The position numbers and the translations under genes are program-made. From contig CM047806.1 in NCBI GenBank assembly GCA_026214975.1, forward strand, positions 1,676,501 through 1,740,500: DNA of 64,000 bases, in the 5' to 3' direction. Source of the DNA: Gentiana macrophylla (lineage: Eukaryota; Streptophyta; Magnoliopsida; Gentianales; Gentianaceae). Below are positions 23,579 through 33,857 of this stretch, in pieces. The notes under the pieces are model-generated. The model searched no databases. It was not told the origin of the DNA and saw only the letters and a list, made by a program, of their open reading frames with translations. How positions within the stretch are numbered: the first letter of the stretch is position 1; each line of letters starts with the position of its first letter.

Positions 23579-23909
23579 AATGACTTAATTAGTCGGCACT
23601 CCAAGACAATCTGCTATCTAAAAATAAATTTCTTATGATGTAGAGCTATTCATTATTATAGAAATCAATGAATTTTCAAATAATAGAGTTTAGACGAAGT
23701 TTTGAATCTAGGACATTAAACTACCAAAAACAAAATTATAATAAAGGGAAAGAAAAAAAAAAAAAAAACCCATATGCTGCCTCAAATCTTGAACCAAGCC
23801 ATTCTTCAAGCTTCAAGTTTGACTCTCTCTTGGTTTTAGATCTCATTCTCTTTTACTTTCTCTTTTCCATAACCTTTCTTGAATCCTTTTCTTCAATTTC
23901 AAGCAAAAA

Positions 23910-25313
23910 ATGTGTTCATCAATTCCACTCTATTTGTTCTACTTCTTAACTTTAGCTACAAATATTACCAATGCATTGCAAATCAAAGCTCAAATTGGTG
24001 TCTCTTATGGCACCTTAGGCAATAATCTTCCAACCCCATTAAGATCGTCAAAACTTATTCAAAATCTCAATGCTACCTTAGTCAAAATCTATGATGCAAA
24101 TCCATCTATTCTCACTGCCCTTAGTGACACTAAACTTCAGGTTTCAATCATGGTCCCTAATGAAATCATAGTCAACATCTCTTCTAACCAATCTTTTTCT
24201 GACCAATGGGTCCAAGAAAATGTAGTCACTTTCTATAATAGGACAATGATTAGGTATATTTTAGTAGGTAATGAAGTCCTAATTGATTATTTCAAGCCCT
24301 TATGGTTGTGCTTGGTACCTGCCATGTATAAAATCAAGAACTCTGTATCAAAATTTGGGTACCGTAATATCAAAATTGGTACCCCTTTGTCTATGGATGT
24401 TTTGGGATCTTCTTTATTTCCACCTTCTAATGGTACTTTTAGGGGTGACATTTCAGACAATGTTATGAAACCTTTGTTGAAGTTCTTGAATGGTTCCACT
24501 TCATATTTCTTTGTAGATGTGTATCCTTACTTTGATTGGATAGCTAAACCAGATACTTTTTCACTTGATTATGCATTATTGGAGGCCCGAAATGTTTCGT
24601 ATACGGACCCGGTCTCGGGCTTAGTCTACACCAATTTGCTGGACCAGCAACTCGACTCGATTATATTTGCAATGAAAAAGCTCGGGTATGGTAACATACC
24701 GTTGTACATTGCCGAGACGGGCTGGCCTAATGGCGGAGATATCGATCAGATTGGAGCGAACATTTACAATGCCGCGACGTACAACCGGAATATTGTGAAG
24801 AGGTTTATGGCTAATCCACCGGTCGGTACACCGGTTAGACCGGGTTCTATAATTCCGGTCAACATCTTTGCTTTGTACAACGAAAACCGGAAGCCCGGCC
24901 CAAGAACAGAGAGGCACTTCGGGCTGCTCTACCCCAACGGCTCACATGTCTATGACATAGATTTATCCGGGAAAACGTCGTTTTCGACCTATGGGCCATT
25001 GCCGAAGCCCACGAATAATGCGCCTTACAAGGGAAAGATATGGTGTGTGTTGGCATTGGGAGCTAATATGACCCAATTGGGTGGGGCTATAAATGATCTT
25101 TGTGGACAAGATGGGCAGATCTGTGGTCCAATTAGCTCAGGTGGAGTTTGTTATAAGCCTAATTCAGTAATTCTCCATGCAAGTTATGCTTTTAGTTCTT
25201 ATTGGGCTAAATATAGAACCAATGGAACAAGTTGTTGGTTTAATGGGCTTGCTGTTCAGACCACCAAAGATCCAAGTTACTTATCATGCAAGTTTCCTAG
25301 TGTTACTCTTTGA
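23910..25313 (+). CDS. Glucan endo-1,3-beta-glucosidase (GH17 with X8/CBM43 domain)
   Basis: The product hydrolyses internal 1,3-beta linkages in glucans such as callose, at the cell wall or outside the cell. The ATG at 23910 opens a 467-codon frame without introns, ending in TGA at 25311-25313. Residues 1-22 are a hydrophobic signal peptide, and the mature protein starts near LQIKAQIGVSYGTLGNNLP. The GH17 barrel spans about 28-365, with the proton donor Glu122 in VGNEVL and the nucleophile Glu269 in YIAETGWPNGG. An X8/CBM43 domain follows (about 378-463, from KIWCVLALGA to YLSCKFP) with the family's conserved cysteines, including CGQDGQICGPI and SGGVCYKPNS. X8 domains bind beta-1,3-glucan. 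Several N-glycosylation sequons are visible. The C-terminus SVTL is not hydrophobic, so no GPI-anchor signal is seen. The last codons and 3' flank are duplicated at 29393-30600. Confidence 0.93.
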   Translation: MCSSIPLYLFYFLTLATNITNALQIKAQIGVSYGTLGNNLPTPLRSSKLIQNLNATLVKIYDANPSILTALSDTKLQVSIMVPNEIIVNISSNQSFSDQWVQENVVTFYNRTMIRYILVGNEVLIDYFKPLWLCLVPAMYKIKNSVSKFGYRNIKIGTPLSMDVLGSSLFPPSNGTFRGDISDNVMKPLLKFLNGSTSYFFVDVYPYFDWIAKPDTFSLDYALLEARNVSYTDPVSGLVYTNLLDQQLDSIIFAMKKLGYGNIPLYIAETGWPNGGDIDQIGANIYNAATYNRNIVKRFMANPPVGTPVRPGSIIPVNIFALYNENRKPGPRTERHFGLLYPNGSHVYDIDLSGKTSFSTYGPLPKPTNNAPYKGKIWCVLALGANMTQLGGAINDLCGQDGQICGPISSGGVCYKPNSVILHASYAFSSYWAKYRTNGTSCWFNGLAVQTTKDPSYLSCKFPSVTL

Positions 25314-26461
25314 ACATAGAAACGTGACATAACTATGTGGGCACAACGAATGACACAACCTAAAATTATACTGTTGATCATCATTCCATACTTGATGATC
25401 AAAGGGGCCTACATGACATGATGGTCAATGATATAAAATCGGTTGTATAATTTATTGTGTCTGAATGGTTGTATCGGTATAATTAATTCATGAATAAAGG
25501 TTGGATTCTTCATTTATCTTTTAGCATTGTTTCTCTTTTTGTAGTTCTCTCTCATGAATACATGGTTGGATTCTTCATTTCTCTTTTTGCATTGTTTCCC
25601 TTTTTGTAGCTCTCTTGTACTTGAAGATGCTCGAGATCTCAAAATTATAGGTTTATATCATTTGATAAACATAAAAGATAAGATCAACGGACAGTGTTTC
25701 GGTTTTGAGAGACTTCTCTTTTATTATTTAAAATGTTTCTGTTTAAATCGTTTTAGGAAAATGATATTTGCACTAAATATATTGTGTAGTGCATAATCAC
25801 TAACTAAAATGTAACCATTGATTAAAATGTATTCATTAAAATGAATAAATAAGAAACGTGTAGTGATTGCATGTCCACTACACATTATGTGTAGTGAATG
25901 TATCACCTTACATCATTTTATGTATCTTTTGTGTACACGAAATGGTATAGATGTATCATTCTCTCTTGAGGTTCTTTATCTCTTTTCCTTTTCTTTTGGA
26001 GATGTAGGATTTATTTCATCACTACATGTAATTGACTGATGCTTTCCAATTCCAAAAAAAAATAAAAAAAAAAAAAAAAAATAAAAAAAATCCAGACTTT
26101 AAGCAACTAATTAATTAACATGTCAAATTGATGTACAATGCAAATGTATGTATCAATGATTTGTACTAAAAAAAACATGTCATGAATACATTCCTAAGTT
26201 GTCTTGATTTGCTTCCAATTCAAAACTATTACTGCAAATTAATTTGTAAAGACTATAATCAAAGGACCTTCCCCAACTAAAGACTACAAATTTCAATTGA
26301 AAGAGGATTCAAATGTACTATCAATAGAATACAAATTAAGTAGCTCTTTCATAGTTTCATATGGACGACACTTCCAGAATTCACCAACAAACCAAAACAA
26401 GAAATGTTTATAAATTCAAACATCGATCTTACAGTCCCATTGAAGACCGCATTAAAATTCC
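25314..26461. repeat. Glucanase 3' flank, left copy of a segmental duplication
   Basis: No gene is visible. This sequence matches 29426-30880 in order, sharing for example TGGATTCTTCATTTCTCTTT, GATAAACATAAAAGATA and CTTTAAG-AACTAATTAATTAACATGTCAA. Near 25500-25620 there are two tandem copies of a roughly 70-bp unit (GGTTGGATTCTTCATTTCTC...CATTGTTTC). Long A-runs occur at 26055-26090. Confidence 0.6.
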
Positions 26462-26474
26462 TTAGAAACAAGGA

Positions 26475-26819
26475 GGGCAAAATTAGGATTTTAGTCCTCT
26501 AATTTGGCCTATTTTGGATTTTAGTCATGCTTCATAACAAAGTGAGGAAATTGGTCATAAAGTTTGTTTTTTTTTTTTTTTTTGATTTTAGTCCTATCCG
26601 TTTAATTAGTGATTGGACCGAATTTTTAAAAATAGTCCTCTAACAAGGCTGCCACGTAAGCGTTTTTTAAAGATTCCGGTGTCCAATCAGCTATTTCCGG
26701 CGGATAGGACTAAAATCCAAAAAAAAAACAACTTAGAGGATCATTTTCCTTACCGGAGCAGGAGCAGGACTAAAATCCAAAATAGGTCAAGTTAGAGGAC
26801 TAAAATCCAAAATATGCCC
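26475..26819. mobile_element. MITE, 345 bp, inserted at the end of F-box copy 2
   Basis: The terminal inverted repeats are GGGCAAAATTAGGATTTTAG and GGGCATATTTTGGATTTTAG, each followed by TCCTCTAA. The target duplication is AACAAGGA (8 bp; 26467-26474 and 26820-26827), possibly 9 bp if the following G is included. Eight bases would suit a hAT-type element and nine a Mutator-type. Motifs such as GGACTAAAATCCAAAA recur inside in both orientations. The paralogue lacks it, which defines the empty site. Confidence 0.85.
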
Positions 26820-27226
26820 AACAAGGAGTGATCCACAAGGAAGGAGAAACTTTGCTCGACAACGCCTCTCCCGGGTAAATTGGCTCAATATATCCCGTTT
26901 CCAGATTATATACACCACAATCCGTGCCACTGTCGAATACTGTTCCTTCATCGTCATAACATATCCAATAATCATCGTCATCTGTGAAATAAATATGATT
27001 GGCTTTGATTATTGTTTCAGGAAATATGGAGGCATCCACTGCAATTGCAGAATTGTGACCTAGGAAGTAGGAAGACGGCCTTGCTTCCTAGGGTATGAAT
27101 CTGCTTACATGTTCCCTTCACTATATCAACTTCAAACACCTTAAATTTTTCGGTGGCATAAGACCTAAAACCCCTTGAAAAATTATGCTTGTTCTTCTGA
27201 TAAAGAGCAAAGAGTCATCAGTTTTG

Positions 27227-28040
27227 GAGTAAATAGCAACTTTAGTCCCCTATTTTCCTTATCTTTGATTTTGGTTTGACCGGTCCCTTATCTTTTAAAT
27301 CTTTTACAACTTTGGTCCATTTAACAACCGGTCAACAAAAAAAATCGATGGTAAACCTGTGCGTATCGCCGTATCATTTTAATCAATTTCCCAAATTTTT
27401 TTATAAAAAACTAAATAAATTATCCCATTAATTTTATTACCGTATAAGGTGTAAAACAAAACTTTTTCCACCATTCTTCATCCCATCGTTTTTCGTTCAT
27501 CTTTCTCAGGCTTCCAACATTCTCACCATAATGTAGCTCAAATTTAGGGGTTTATCCCCAATTTCATCTTTTTTAAATCATTCCTCTAATAATTAATATT
27601 GGAAAACGATTTGGTGATTTGCAATATAGATTGGAGGAATGATTTAAAGAAGATGGAATTGGGGAAAGACCTCTAAATTTGAGCTACATTATGGTTGAGA
27701 ACGATGAAAGGCTGAGAAAGATTAACGAAAAACGACGGTAGGAAGAATAGTGAAAAAAAGTTTTGTTTTAAACGCTATACGGTAATAACATTAATGGGAT
27801 AATTTTTTTATTTTTTTATAACTTTTTTTGGAAATTGATTAAAATAACAATATTTTAAAATTCTAACAGTGCGTGAAGGATACGCACAGATTTTCTGTCA
27901 ATATTTTTGTTGACTAACTGTTAAATGGACCAAAGTTGTAAAAGATTTAAAAGATAAGGGACCGGTCAAACCAAAATCAAAGATGAGGGCTAAGTCCCTC
28001 CTTTTTGGAAAAGATAGGGGACTAAATCTGCAATTTACTC
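27227..28040. mobile_element. Mutator-like hairpin element, 814 bp, inside F-box copy 2
   Basis: Perfect 9-bp direct repeats TCAGTTTTG flank it (27218-27226 and 28041-28049). The ends are GAGTAAATAGCA and GAGTAAATTGCA. The inverted homology continues through ATCTTTGATTTTGGTTTGAC, CGGTCCCTTATCTTTTAAAT and CAACTTTGGTCCATTTAAC and on almost to the middle, so arms of about 364 and 411 bp leave a loop of about 40 bp. A transcript would fold into a very long imperfect hairpin. It has no coding capacity, and the intact paralogue shows the empty site. Confidence 0.9.
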
Positions 28041-28589
28041 TCAGTTTTGAGGATATATACATCCTCATGTTCGAGAATATCGAGTAAAATACATCCACTA
28101 CTTAAGATCATAGAACGCGTTCCATGGTTACCATTTCTAGCAAGGTTGAAGACGCAAACGATTCCCAGATTAGTAATGGCATAAAATTGTTCACTGCCAC
28201 CGTACGCAACATCCATATAATGCCGCTCGCCTTGGTCCTCGATCATGGTCCATGCTTTGTCCCCTGACCTCCAAATTGGGAAAGGCGAAGGAGGCGGTAG
28301 TCTTAGACCAAAGTGCCGGGGCCTAACATTAAATTTTTCGATAAAAGAAAAAAAAATCCGTGTAGATCCAATCCAATATAAGTTTTTTTTATATTTGAAT
28401 TGATAAAGGCTCGAAAAAATTTACTCGAATCAATAAAGGCCCAATTAAAATTTACTTCATCTAATTCGAATCGATAAGTATGAAAATTCGAATTAAAATG
28501 CCTAATTCGACAACTTGGTCTTAAACCAAAAAAAATGTCAGAGCCGACCCTGGCTAGGAAAAAGAAATAGATTCTCAATTGTAAGACTT

Positions 28590-28775
28590 TTTTTTTTTGA
28601 CAGAAAAAGATTTACTTAGTTATGTACATGTGTATTCAGATCTGCACGTATATTCTCGTGTTTGTTTCTTAAGCTTAATGAACCAAGTCAAACATATTGT
28701 TGTGCACGTTTTGAACCGAACAAATACGTGTTAGCTCGCAAATGTTCGTTTAGATTCAAGAATATACACTGGCAA
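28590..28775 (+). repeat. Dispersed repeat R2, copy 1
   Basis: It shares an ordered set of blocks with 33690-33857: GCTTAAT, AAGTCAAA-ATATT, CGTG-TTGTTTT, AATACGTGTTAGCTCGCAAATG and TTAGATTC--AATATACA. No coding sequence is visible. The class is unknown. Confidence 0.5.
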
Positions 28776-29392
28776 ACTCAAAAAAAAAAAATCTCATTGG
28801 AGCACCGAAGCAAATTCGAAGATTGAGTGAGGATATTAATAATGATTTTAGAATTTTTACCAACAAACCTAAATCGTTTTTCGTAGCTCAGTGGAGGCAC
28901 TGACCCCACCCTACTGTTAAGAAATCACTAGTTTACCGCAGCGGAATTTAAAATTTTGATTTCCGATCCCAATATCGACTTTTCGTTTAACACAATAAAC
29001 ACGTTAAGTAGTTTGACGGTATATTCCTTGGCTGATCTATAAGATCGTCGCTTTGATCGTCAAGGAGAGTAGTACTATGCGCAAGCCGTCCACGCGTCCG
29101 GCCTCTATCGATAAATCCACACGAACTCCTCGCCGGAATCCTCCTTAGATTGCTATCAGAAAAATCCGGCTGCTAGACAGACATTTTTCTCTCTCTCTCT
29201 AACTCTCTACTTGAAGCCTCTATTTTTCTCAAGAACAATGTACTAAAAAGCTAGCCAACCTCCTCTTATATAGAGGTAAGTTACTTGCCTTTTGACAAAG
29301 GAGAAAGATAAAGAAACAAAAGTAGGCATTAATTTCCGGCAATCCTCAATGATACTGCTTAAATAAGACAAGTCATCGGTACGATCCCAGTG
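28776..29392. other. Unclassified insertion between the duplicated units, possibly LTR-derived
   Basis: There is no open frame. The stretch from TGTTAAGAAATCACTAG (28916) to about 29385 is more GC-rich than its surroundings, has CT repeats (29191-29210) and a palindromic CCTCTTATATAGAGG near 29263. This is reminiscent of an LTR promoter region. I found no matching partner or target duplication, so this is only a suggestion. Confidence 0.3.
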
Positions 29393-30600
29393 TTATCATG
29401 CAAGTTTCCTAGTGTTACTCTTTGAACATATATAATATATAAAACCGTTACCGATACAACCATTCGGCCACAACGAATAACAAAACCTCATCATACTATT
29501 CATCATCATGGGCGTACGTGATGATAAGGGGCAAGGGGCGTAGCTTGTTTATGGGCAAAGTGGGGCTAAGCCCAACCGAAAAAAAATATTACACTATAAA
29601 ATCTATGTGATCCAGTTTGATCTATAAAATATTCTTAATCCAACTCACCCGACGAACTCCATATATAGTCCATTAGCCCACCCAGATGAAAAACTTGGCT
29701 CCGCCCTTGATAAAGGGGCTTACGTGACATGATGATCGATAGTGTAAAATCAGTTGTGTAACTCATTGTGTCTGAATGATCATGTCAATTTGACATGAAT
29801 ACAAGGCTAGATTCTTCATTTCTCTCCTTGCAATGTTTCTCTGTTTGTAGCTATATCTCTCTCATAAATACAAGGTTGGATTCTTCATTTCTCTTTTTGC
29901 ATTGTTTCTCTTTTTTTAGTTCTCTCATGAATACAAGGTTGGATTCTTCATTTCTCTTTTTGCATTAATTGTCTCTCATTTTGTAGCTCGAGATCTAAAA
30001 AATTATAGGTTTACACCATTTGATAAACATAAAAGATAGGATCAACGGACATAGTATTTCTGTTTTGAGAGGTTTTATTTTTATTATTTACTCTTTTTGC
30101 ATTGTTTCTCTTTTTGTAGTTCTCTCATGAATACAAAGTTGGATTCTTCATTTCTCTTTTTGCATTAATTGTCTCTCATTTTGTAGCTCGAGATCTAAAA
30201 AATTATAGGTTTACACCATTTGATAAACATAAAAGATAGGATCAACGGACATAGTATTTCTGTTTTGAGAGGTTTTATTTTTATTATTTAAAGTGTGGTT
30301 CGCATCGTTTTATGTATCTTTCTTTTGTATACATGAAATGATGTAGATGTATCATTCGCCCTCGAGATATGAGTTTCTCTCTCTTTTTCTTTCTTTGGAG
30401 ATGTAGGATTTATTTCATCACTACAATTGACTTATGCTTCCAATTCCAAAAAATAAAATAAAAAATCCAGACTTTAAGTAACTAATTAATTAACATGTCA
30501 ATTTGATGTACGTGCAAACAATAGCGGATGCAGGATCTCAGATAAGGAGAGCAGTAAAAATTTTGAATGCGTGCAAATTTATGAATCAATAATTTGTACT
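29393..30600 (+). repeat. Duplicated glucanase 3' end and flank (right copy)
   Basis: It begins with the last codons of the glucanase gene (TCATGCAAGTTTCCTAGTG, then the TGA at 29423-29425) and continues with its 3' flank, colinear with 25288-26200. The rest of the gene is absent, so this is a truncated duplicate with no coding function. It has expanded internally: the segments 29891-30090 and 30091-30290 are near-identical tandem copies with a 200-bp period, and a shorter GGTTGGATTCTTCATTTCTC unit recurs within them. The F-box gene at 30882-32081 completes the duplicated block. Confidence 0.8.
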
Positions 30601-30881
30601 ATAAAACTTATCATGAATTCATTCCTAAGTTATTCTCAACAACAACAACAACAACAAAATATATATATATATATAAAATCATTCCTAAGTGTCTTGATTT
30701 GCTTCTAATTCAAAACTATTACTGCAAAAGGCTACAAATTTCAATTAAAAGAGGGTTCAAATGTATCAACCAGGCACGAAATTTAGAATACAAATTAGCA
30801 CTTTCAAATTAGCACGAAATTAAAAAAAAGTTCATAAATTCAAACATCTTACAGTCCCATTGAAGAATCCATTAAAATTCC

Positions 30882-32081
30882 TTAGAAATATGGAGTGATC
30901 CACAAGGAAGGAGAAACTTTGCTCGACAACACCTCTCCCGGATAAATCGGCTTAATATCTCTCGTTTCCATATTATATACACCACTATCTGTGCCACTGT
31001 CGAATTTTACTTCACCATGACACTGTATCCGATTATCATCTGTAAAGTAAATACGATTGACTTTGATCAATCCTGGAGGAAATCTGGAGGTATCCACAGC
31101 GATTGAGGAATTGTGTCCGAGAAAGATGGCCAAGCTTCCCAGACTATGGATCTCCTTCCATGTGCCCGTCTTTATATCAACCTCATACACCTTAAATTTC
31201 TTGGTGGTGGCATAATACATACCATACACTGTTCTTGTAATTATTAGCAAAGAGTCATTAGCAGTTTCGAGGATATATACATTCCCATATACGTGAATGG
31301 GTAAATTACGTTCACTATTTAAGATCATAGGACCTTTTCCATGGTTACCATTTCTAGCAAGGTTGAAGACCCAAACGATTCCTGGATTAGTAATGGCATA
31401 AAATTGTTCACCGCCACCGTACGCAGCATCCATATAATGCCGCTCGCCTTGGTCCTCGACCATGGTCCATGCTTTGTCCCCTAACCTCCAAATAGCCAAA
31501 TGTCTACGACGTCCAGCTATGATCATCAAAATGAAGTTGGGATTAGTCTCACTTGGCCTTGATGAAAGCACCATCTTCCGGACAAATTCATGTGCATCCA
31601 TCTCGAGGGAGTCGGATTCTGGGAAGGTGTTTTTATGTGGTAGTGGAATCTCGATGCCAGAAAAAGGATCTATTAGGCTCATGCTACCATCTATTTCAAC
31701 AACTAGCAACCATCCCAAGGATTCCAAGCACTTTATGGTTCTAAAACCGGGAACTTCCACGGAAGCCACAACTGATTCACCTTTAATCAAACTGTAAACC
31801 TCACGGATATCATCCTTGAAAAACTCACGGATATCATCATTCTCATAGTCGTCGCTGTCATCCGTATAACTGTAAAACTCATCTCTCACAGGAAGCAACA
31901 GATAAGGGATCCCTTGCCGTAACGGTAGACCCTCAAAATAATCCTCCTTTCTAACAGCCCGCAAAGATTTGGAAACACCTCTAAAAGACCTGAAATCTTT
32001 TATCCTTTTCAGTCTCTTGGCTATTCTTAACAAAATTTCGTATGGAAGATCGTTCAAATTTGTCATTGTATTTTCTGACAT
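30882..32081 (-). CDS. F-box protein with KIB1-4 (DUF295) beta-propeller domain
   Basis: This is a likely substrate-recognition subunit of an SCF E3 ubiquitin ligase; the target is unknown. It has 399 codons in one exon, from the ATG at 32079-32081. The F-box covers about residues 8-50 (LNDLPYEILLRIAKRLKRIK, then FRGVSKSLRAV). The DUF295/KIB propeller covers about 95-385 and contains SLGWLLVVEIDGSMSLIDPF, AIWRLGDKAWTMVEDQGERH, FYAITNPGIVWVFNL, KTGTWKEIHSLGSLAIFLGH and RIYFTDDN. Met6 (MTNLNDLPYE) aligns with the first Met of two paralogues in the window, so translation may start there. An acidic, Asp/Tyr-rich insert at about 70-85 (YTDDSDDYENDD) is absent from copy 1. Three other copies here are broken, so this is the only one likely to be active. 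Two GA repeats lie upstream (about 32205-32221 and 32295-32313). Confidence 0.88.
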   Translation of the reverse strand: MSENTMTNLNDLPYEILLRIAKRLKRIKDFRSFRGVSKSLRAVRKEDYFEGLPLRQGIPYLLLPVRDEFYSYTDDSDDYENDDIREFFKDDIREVYSLIKGESVVASVEVPGFRTIKCLESLGWLLVVEIDGSMSLIDPFSGIEIPLPHKNTFPESDSLEMDAHEFVRKMVLSSRPSETNPNFILMIIAGRRRHLAIWRLGDKAWTMVEDQGERHYMDAAYGGGEQFYAITNPGIVWVFNLARNGNHGKGPMILNSERNLPIHVYGNVYILETANDSLLIITRTVYGMYYATTKKFKVYEVDIKTGTWKEIHSLGSLAIFLGHNSSIAVDTSRFPPGLIKVNRIYFTDDNRIQCHGEVKFDSGTDSGVYNMETRDIKPIYPGEVLSSKVSPSLWITPYF

Positions 32082-32487
32082 AAACCTACCATGATAACAA
32101 AACCAACCAAAAGAGGGCTCACTTCACTCATCTAAAAACTTCCAAACCAAAAAAAAACCTTCAATCAAAGTTGCAAACAAAAAAAGCAAAATCAATCAAA
32201 AAAAAAGAGAGAGAGAGAGAGAATTAGAACTCGCTTCAATCGTCTAAAAAGTTACATACAAAAAAGCAAAATCCAAAAAGAAATTTAAAAAAAAAAGAGA
32301 GAGAGAGAGAGAGACTGTGACCTGGGGTAGACTCCTGTTGTCTACGGCCGACCAGACGGTGAGTTTTGGGAGTGTAGGTTACAACGTCTGCACTGTGCTG
32401 ACAAACATACACACGCAAAATCTCCACTTCTATCCGTTACTATGAAAAATAAATTGATTTCCAATATTTTATTATTTTTTAGAAATA
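32082..32487 (-). promoter_or_regulatory. Upstream region of the intact F-box gene, with GA repeats
   Basis: The 400 bp upstream of the minus-strand start contain two (GA)n/(CT)n tracts, at about 32205-32221 and 32295-32313. CT/GA tracts are common near plant transcription starts. No convincing TATA box stands out. The right limit is the Stowaway MITE. Confidence 0.35.
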
Positions 32488-33662
32488 CTCTCTCGTCTTA
32501 AAATATAAGTCGTTTTACAATTTTCACAAAAATTAAAAAAACGATTGAATGTGGGGCTGGCAAAAATCCCATATTCCCGACTCTTCCCGAACCTCAACCC
32601 GAAGCAGACCCGAGTTTTCCCGACCCGTACTATTCAAAAAACTTCCAGACCAACTTAGTTCGGGAAGGGTTTCGGGTATATGCTATAGATTTAGGATTTC
32701 GAGTTTTCCCGACCCGCCAAGACTATTATATATATAGTTATTATTTATAATTTTTATTTTTGAGGGGAAAATATTTTTTAGAATTATTATTTTTATATTT
32801 TATGGGAGATATTTTACGTGATAGAATTTGAGTTGCTTGTTTCTTCGACCACAATAATGTAACTTTAATTTTTTTTCTTTCGTCCTATTTTATCAACTCT
32901 CAATTCACATCCTCGCCTTTTATAAGGAAATACTAAATTCTTGTTTGTGCACGACAAACGGCTTCAAAAGATGATCAATCAGGATTTAAAAGTTTAAAAA
33001 TGGTGTTTAATGTTTATTTATATAAGTCAGCCCTTGACTAAGATAACCTCGACTTCTGCAGGCTCTAAGCCTCCTGATTAACCTCTCTCGCTCGCATTCC
33101 CATGGACGGATCGGGGCGAGAAGCATCATGGTTAGTTTAACCGTTTATTTATATAAGTCATTTGTTGTGAATTAGGTGACTATGGATGATATTAGCGAAA
33201 TTAAAAAATTTCCCAGCTTAAATCAAAATCTCTAACCAGAAAAGGGAAAGAAAAAAAAAACTTGTGAGAAATTGATGATGTCAAATTTCGGGATCCCGGA
33301 TATCTTCACCCGACGGGATCCCGAACAATCGGGTATCCTGGTCGTCAGGTACGGAGCTGGAAAAAAATAGATTTCCGAATCATGTCAGGTCGGGGATCGG
33401 GTAAGAGGGTTACGAGACGGGTCCTGACCCGGTGCAACCCCTGGTTGAATGTCATAAATTTTAATAAGAAATACGTAAAATATCCTTTGACTATCATTAA
33501 TAAAACAGTTATAAAATTTTGAAAAGTAGTTGGATTGCAAATAAATTAGGGGGTAAAATAGAGAAAAGATAAATAAATTAATGCTTCGTTGAAATGTAGA
33601 AAGACTTATATTCTGGACAAACAAAAAGATGTAGAATGTATTATATTTTGGGACAAATGGAG
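32488..33662. mobile_element. Stowaway-type MITE, interrupted by a hAT-like element
   Basis: The outer pieces 32488-32551 and 33444-33662 form a MITE whose ends read CTCTCTCGTCTTAAAATATAAG and, as complement of the right end, CTCCATTTGTCCCAAAATATAA. They are flanked by TA at 32486-32487 and 33663-33664. TA duplication and CTCC...TCCCAAAATATAA ends are typical of Stowaway (Tc1/mariner) MITEs. Without the insert it is about 280 bp. Confidence 0.8.
32552..33443. mobile_element. hAT-like non-autonomous element, 892 bp
   Basis: An 8-bp target duplication with one mismatch (ATTGAATG at 32544-32551, GTTGAATG at 33444-33451) flanks ends resembling TGGGGCTGGCA and, on the complement, CCAGGGGTTGCA. 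The ends hold many CCCGA/TCGGG motifs in both orientations, as in plant hAT MITEs. No transposase frame is present. Confidence 0.75.
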
Positions 33663-33689
33663 TAGGTTTAAATATTAGTACCTAGTGTT

Positions 33690-33857
33690 GTTAATGAAAA
33701 TAGACATTCTTGAATAAATTTAGGTTCGGCTCATATAATGTTATGCTTGTTTGTTATTATGCTTAATCAAATAAAGTCAAATATATTATCGTGTTTGTTT
33801 TAAAATGAACACATACGTGCTAGCTCGCAAATGTTCTTTTAAATTCGTAAATATACA
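33690..33857 (+). repeat. Dispersed repeat R2, copy 2
   Basis: It matches 28590-28775 in order and orientation, up to AAATATACA, where the solo LTR at 33858 begins. Confidence 0.5.

Larger units (their letters stand above)
26462..28278 (-). pseudogene. F-box KIB (DUF295) copy 2, broken by two transposons
   Basis: It reads on the minus strand from 28278, where the homology starts in the middle of the gene (GDKAWTMIEDQGERHYMDVAY), to the TAA at 26462-26464 after WITPC-F. It matches the intact paralogue at 30882-32081 closely (GERHYMD, GSEQFYAITNLGI, FNLARNGNHG, IYFTDD, FDSGTDCGVYN, LSSKVSPSLWIT). The 5' half, including the F-box, is missing. A Mutator-like element (27227-28040) and a MITE (26475-26819) split it; the latter sits within the last codons. 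Additional frameshifts lie in 27045-27215, where the paralogue's FKVYEVDIKTGTWKEIHSLG region is out of frame. It is non-functional. Confidence 0.88.

Noticed and set aside
23668..23949. Short open frame overlapping the start of the glucanase gene
   Set aside because: It is out of frame with the glucanase, has no domain and lies in its 5' leader.
28916..29385. Possible LTR with TATA-like palindrome
   Set aside because: No partner, target duplication or primer-binding site was found. It is recorded only as an unclassified segment.
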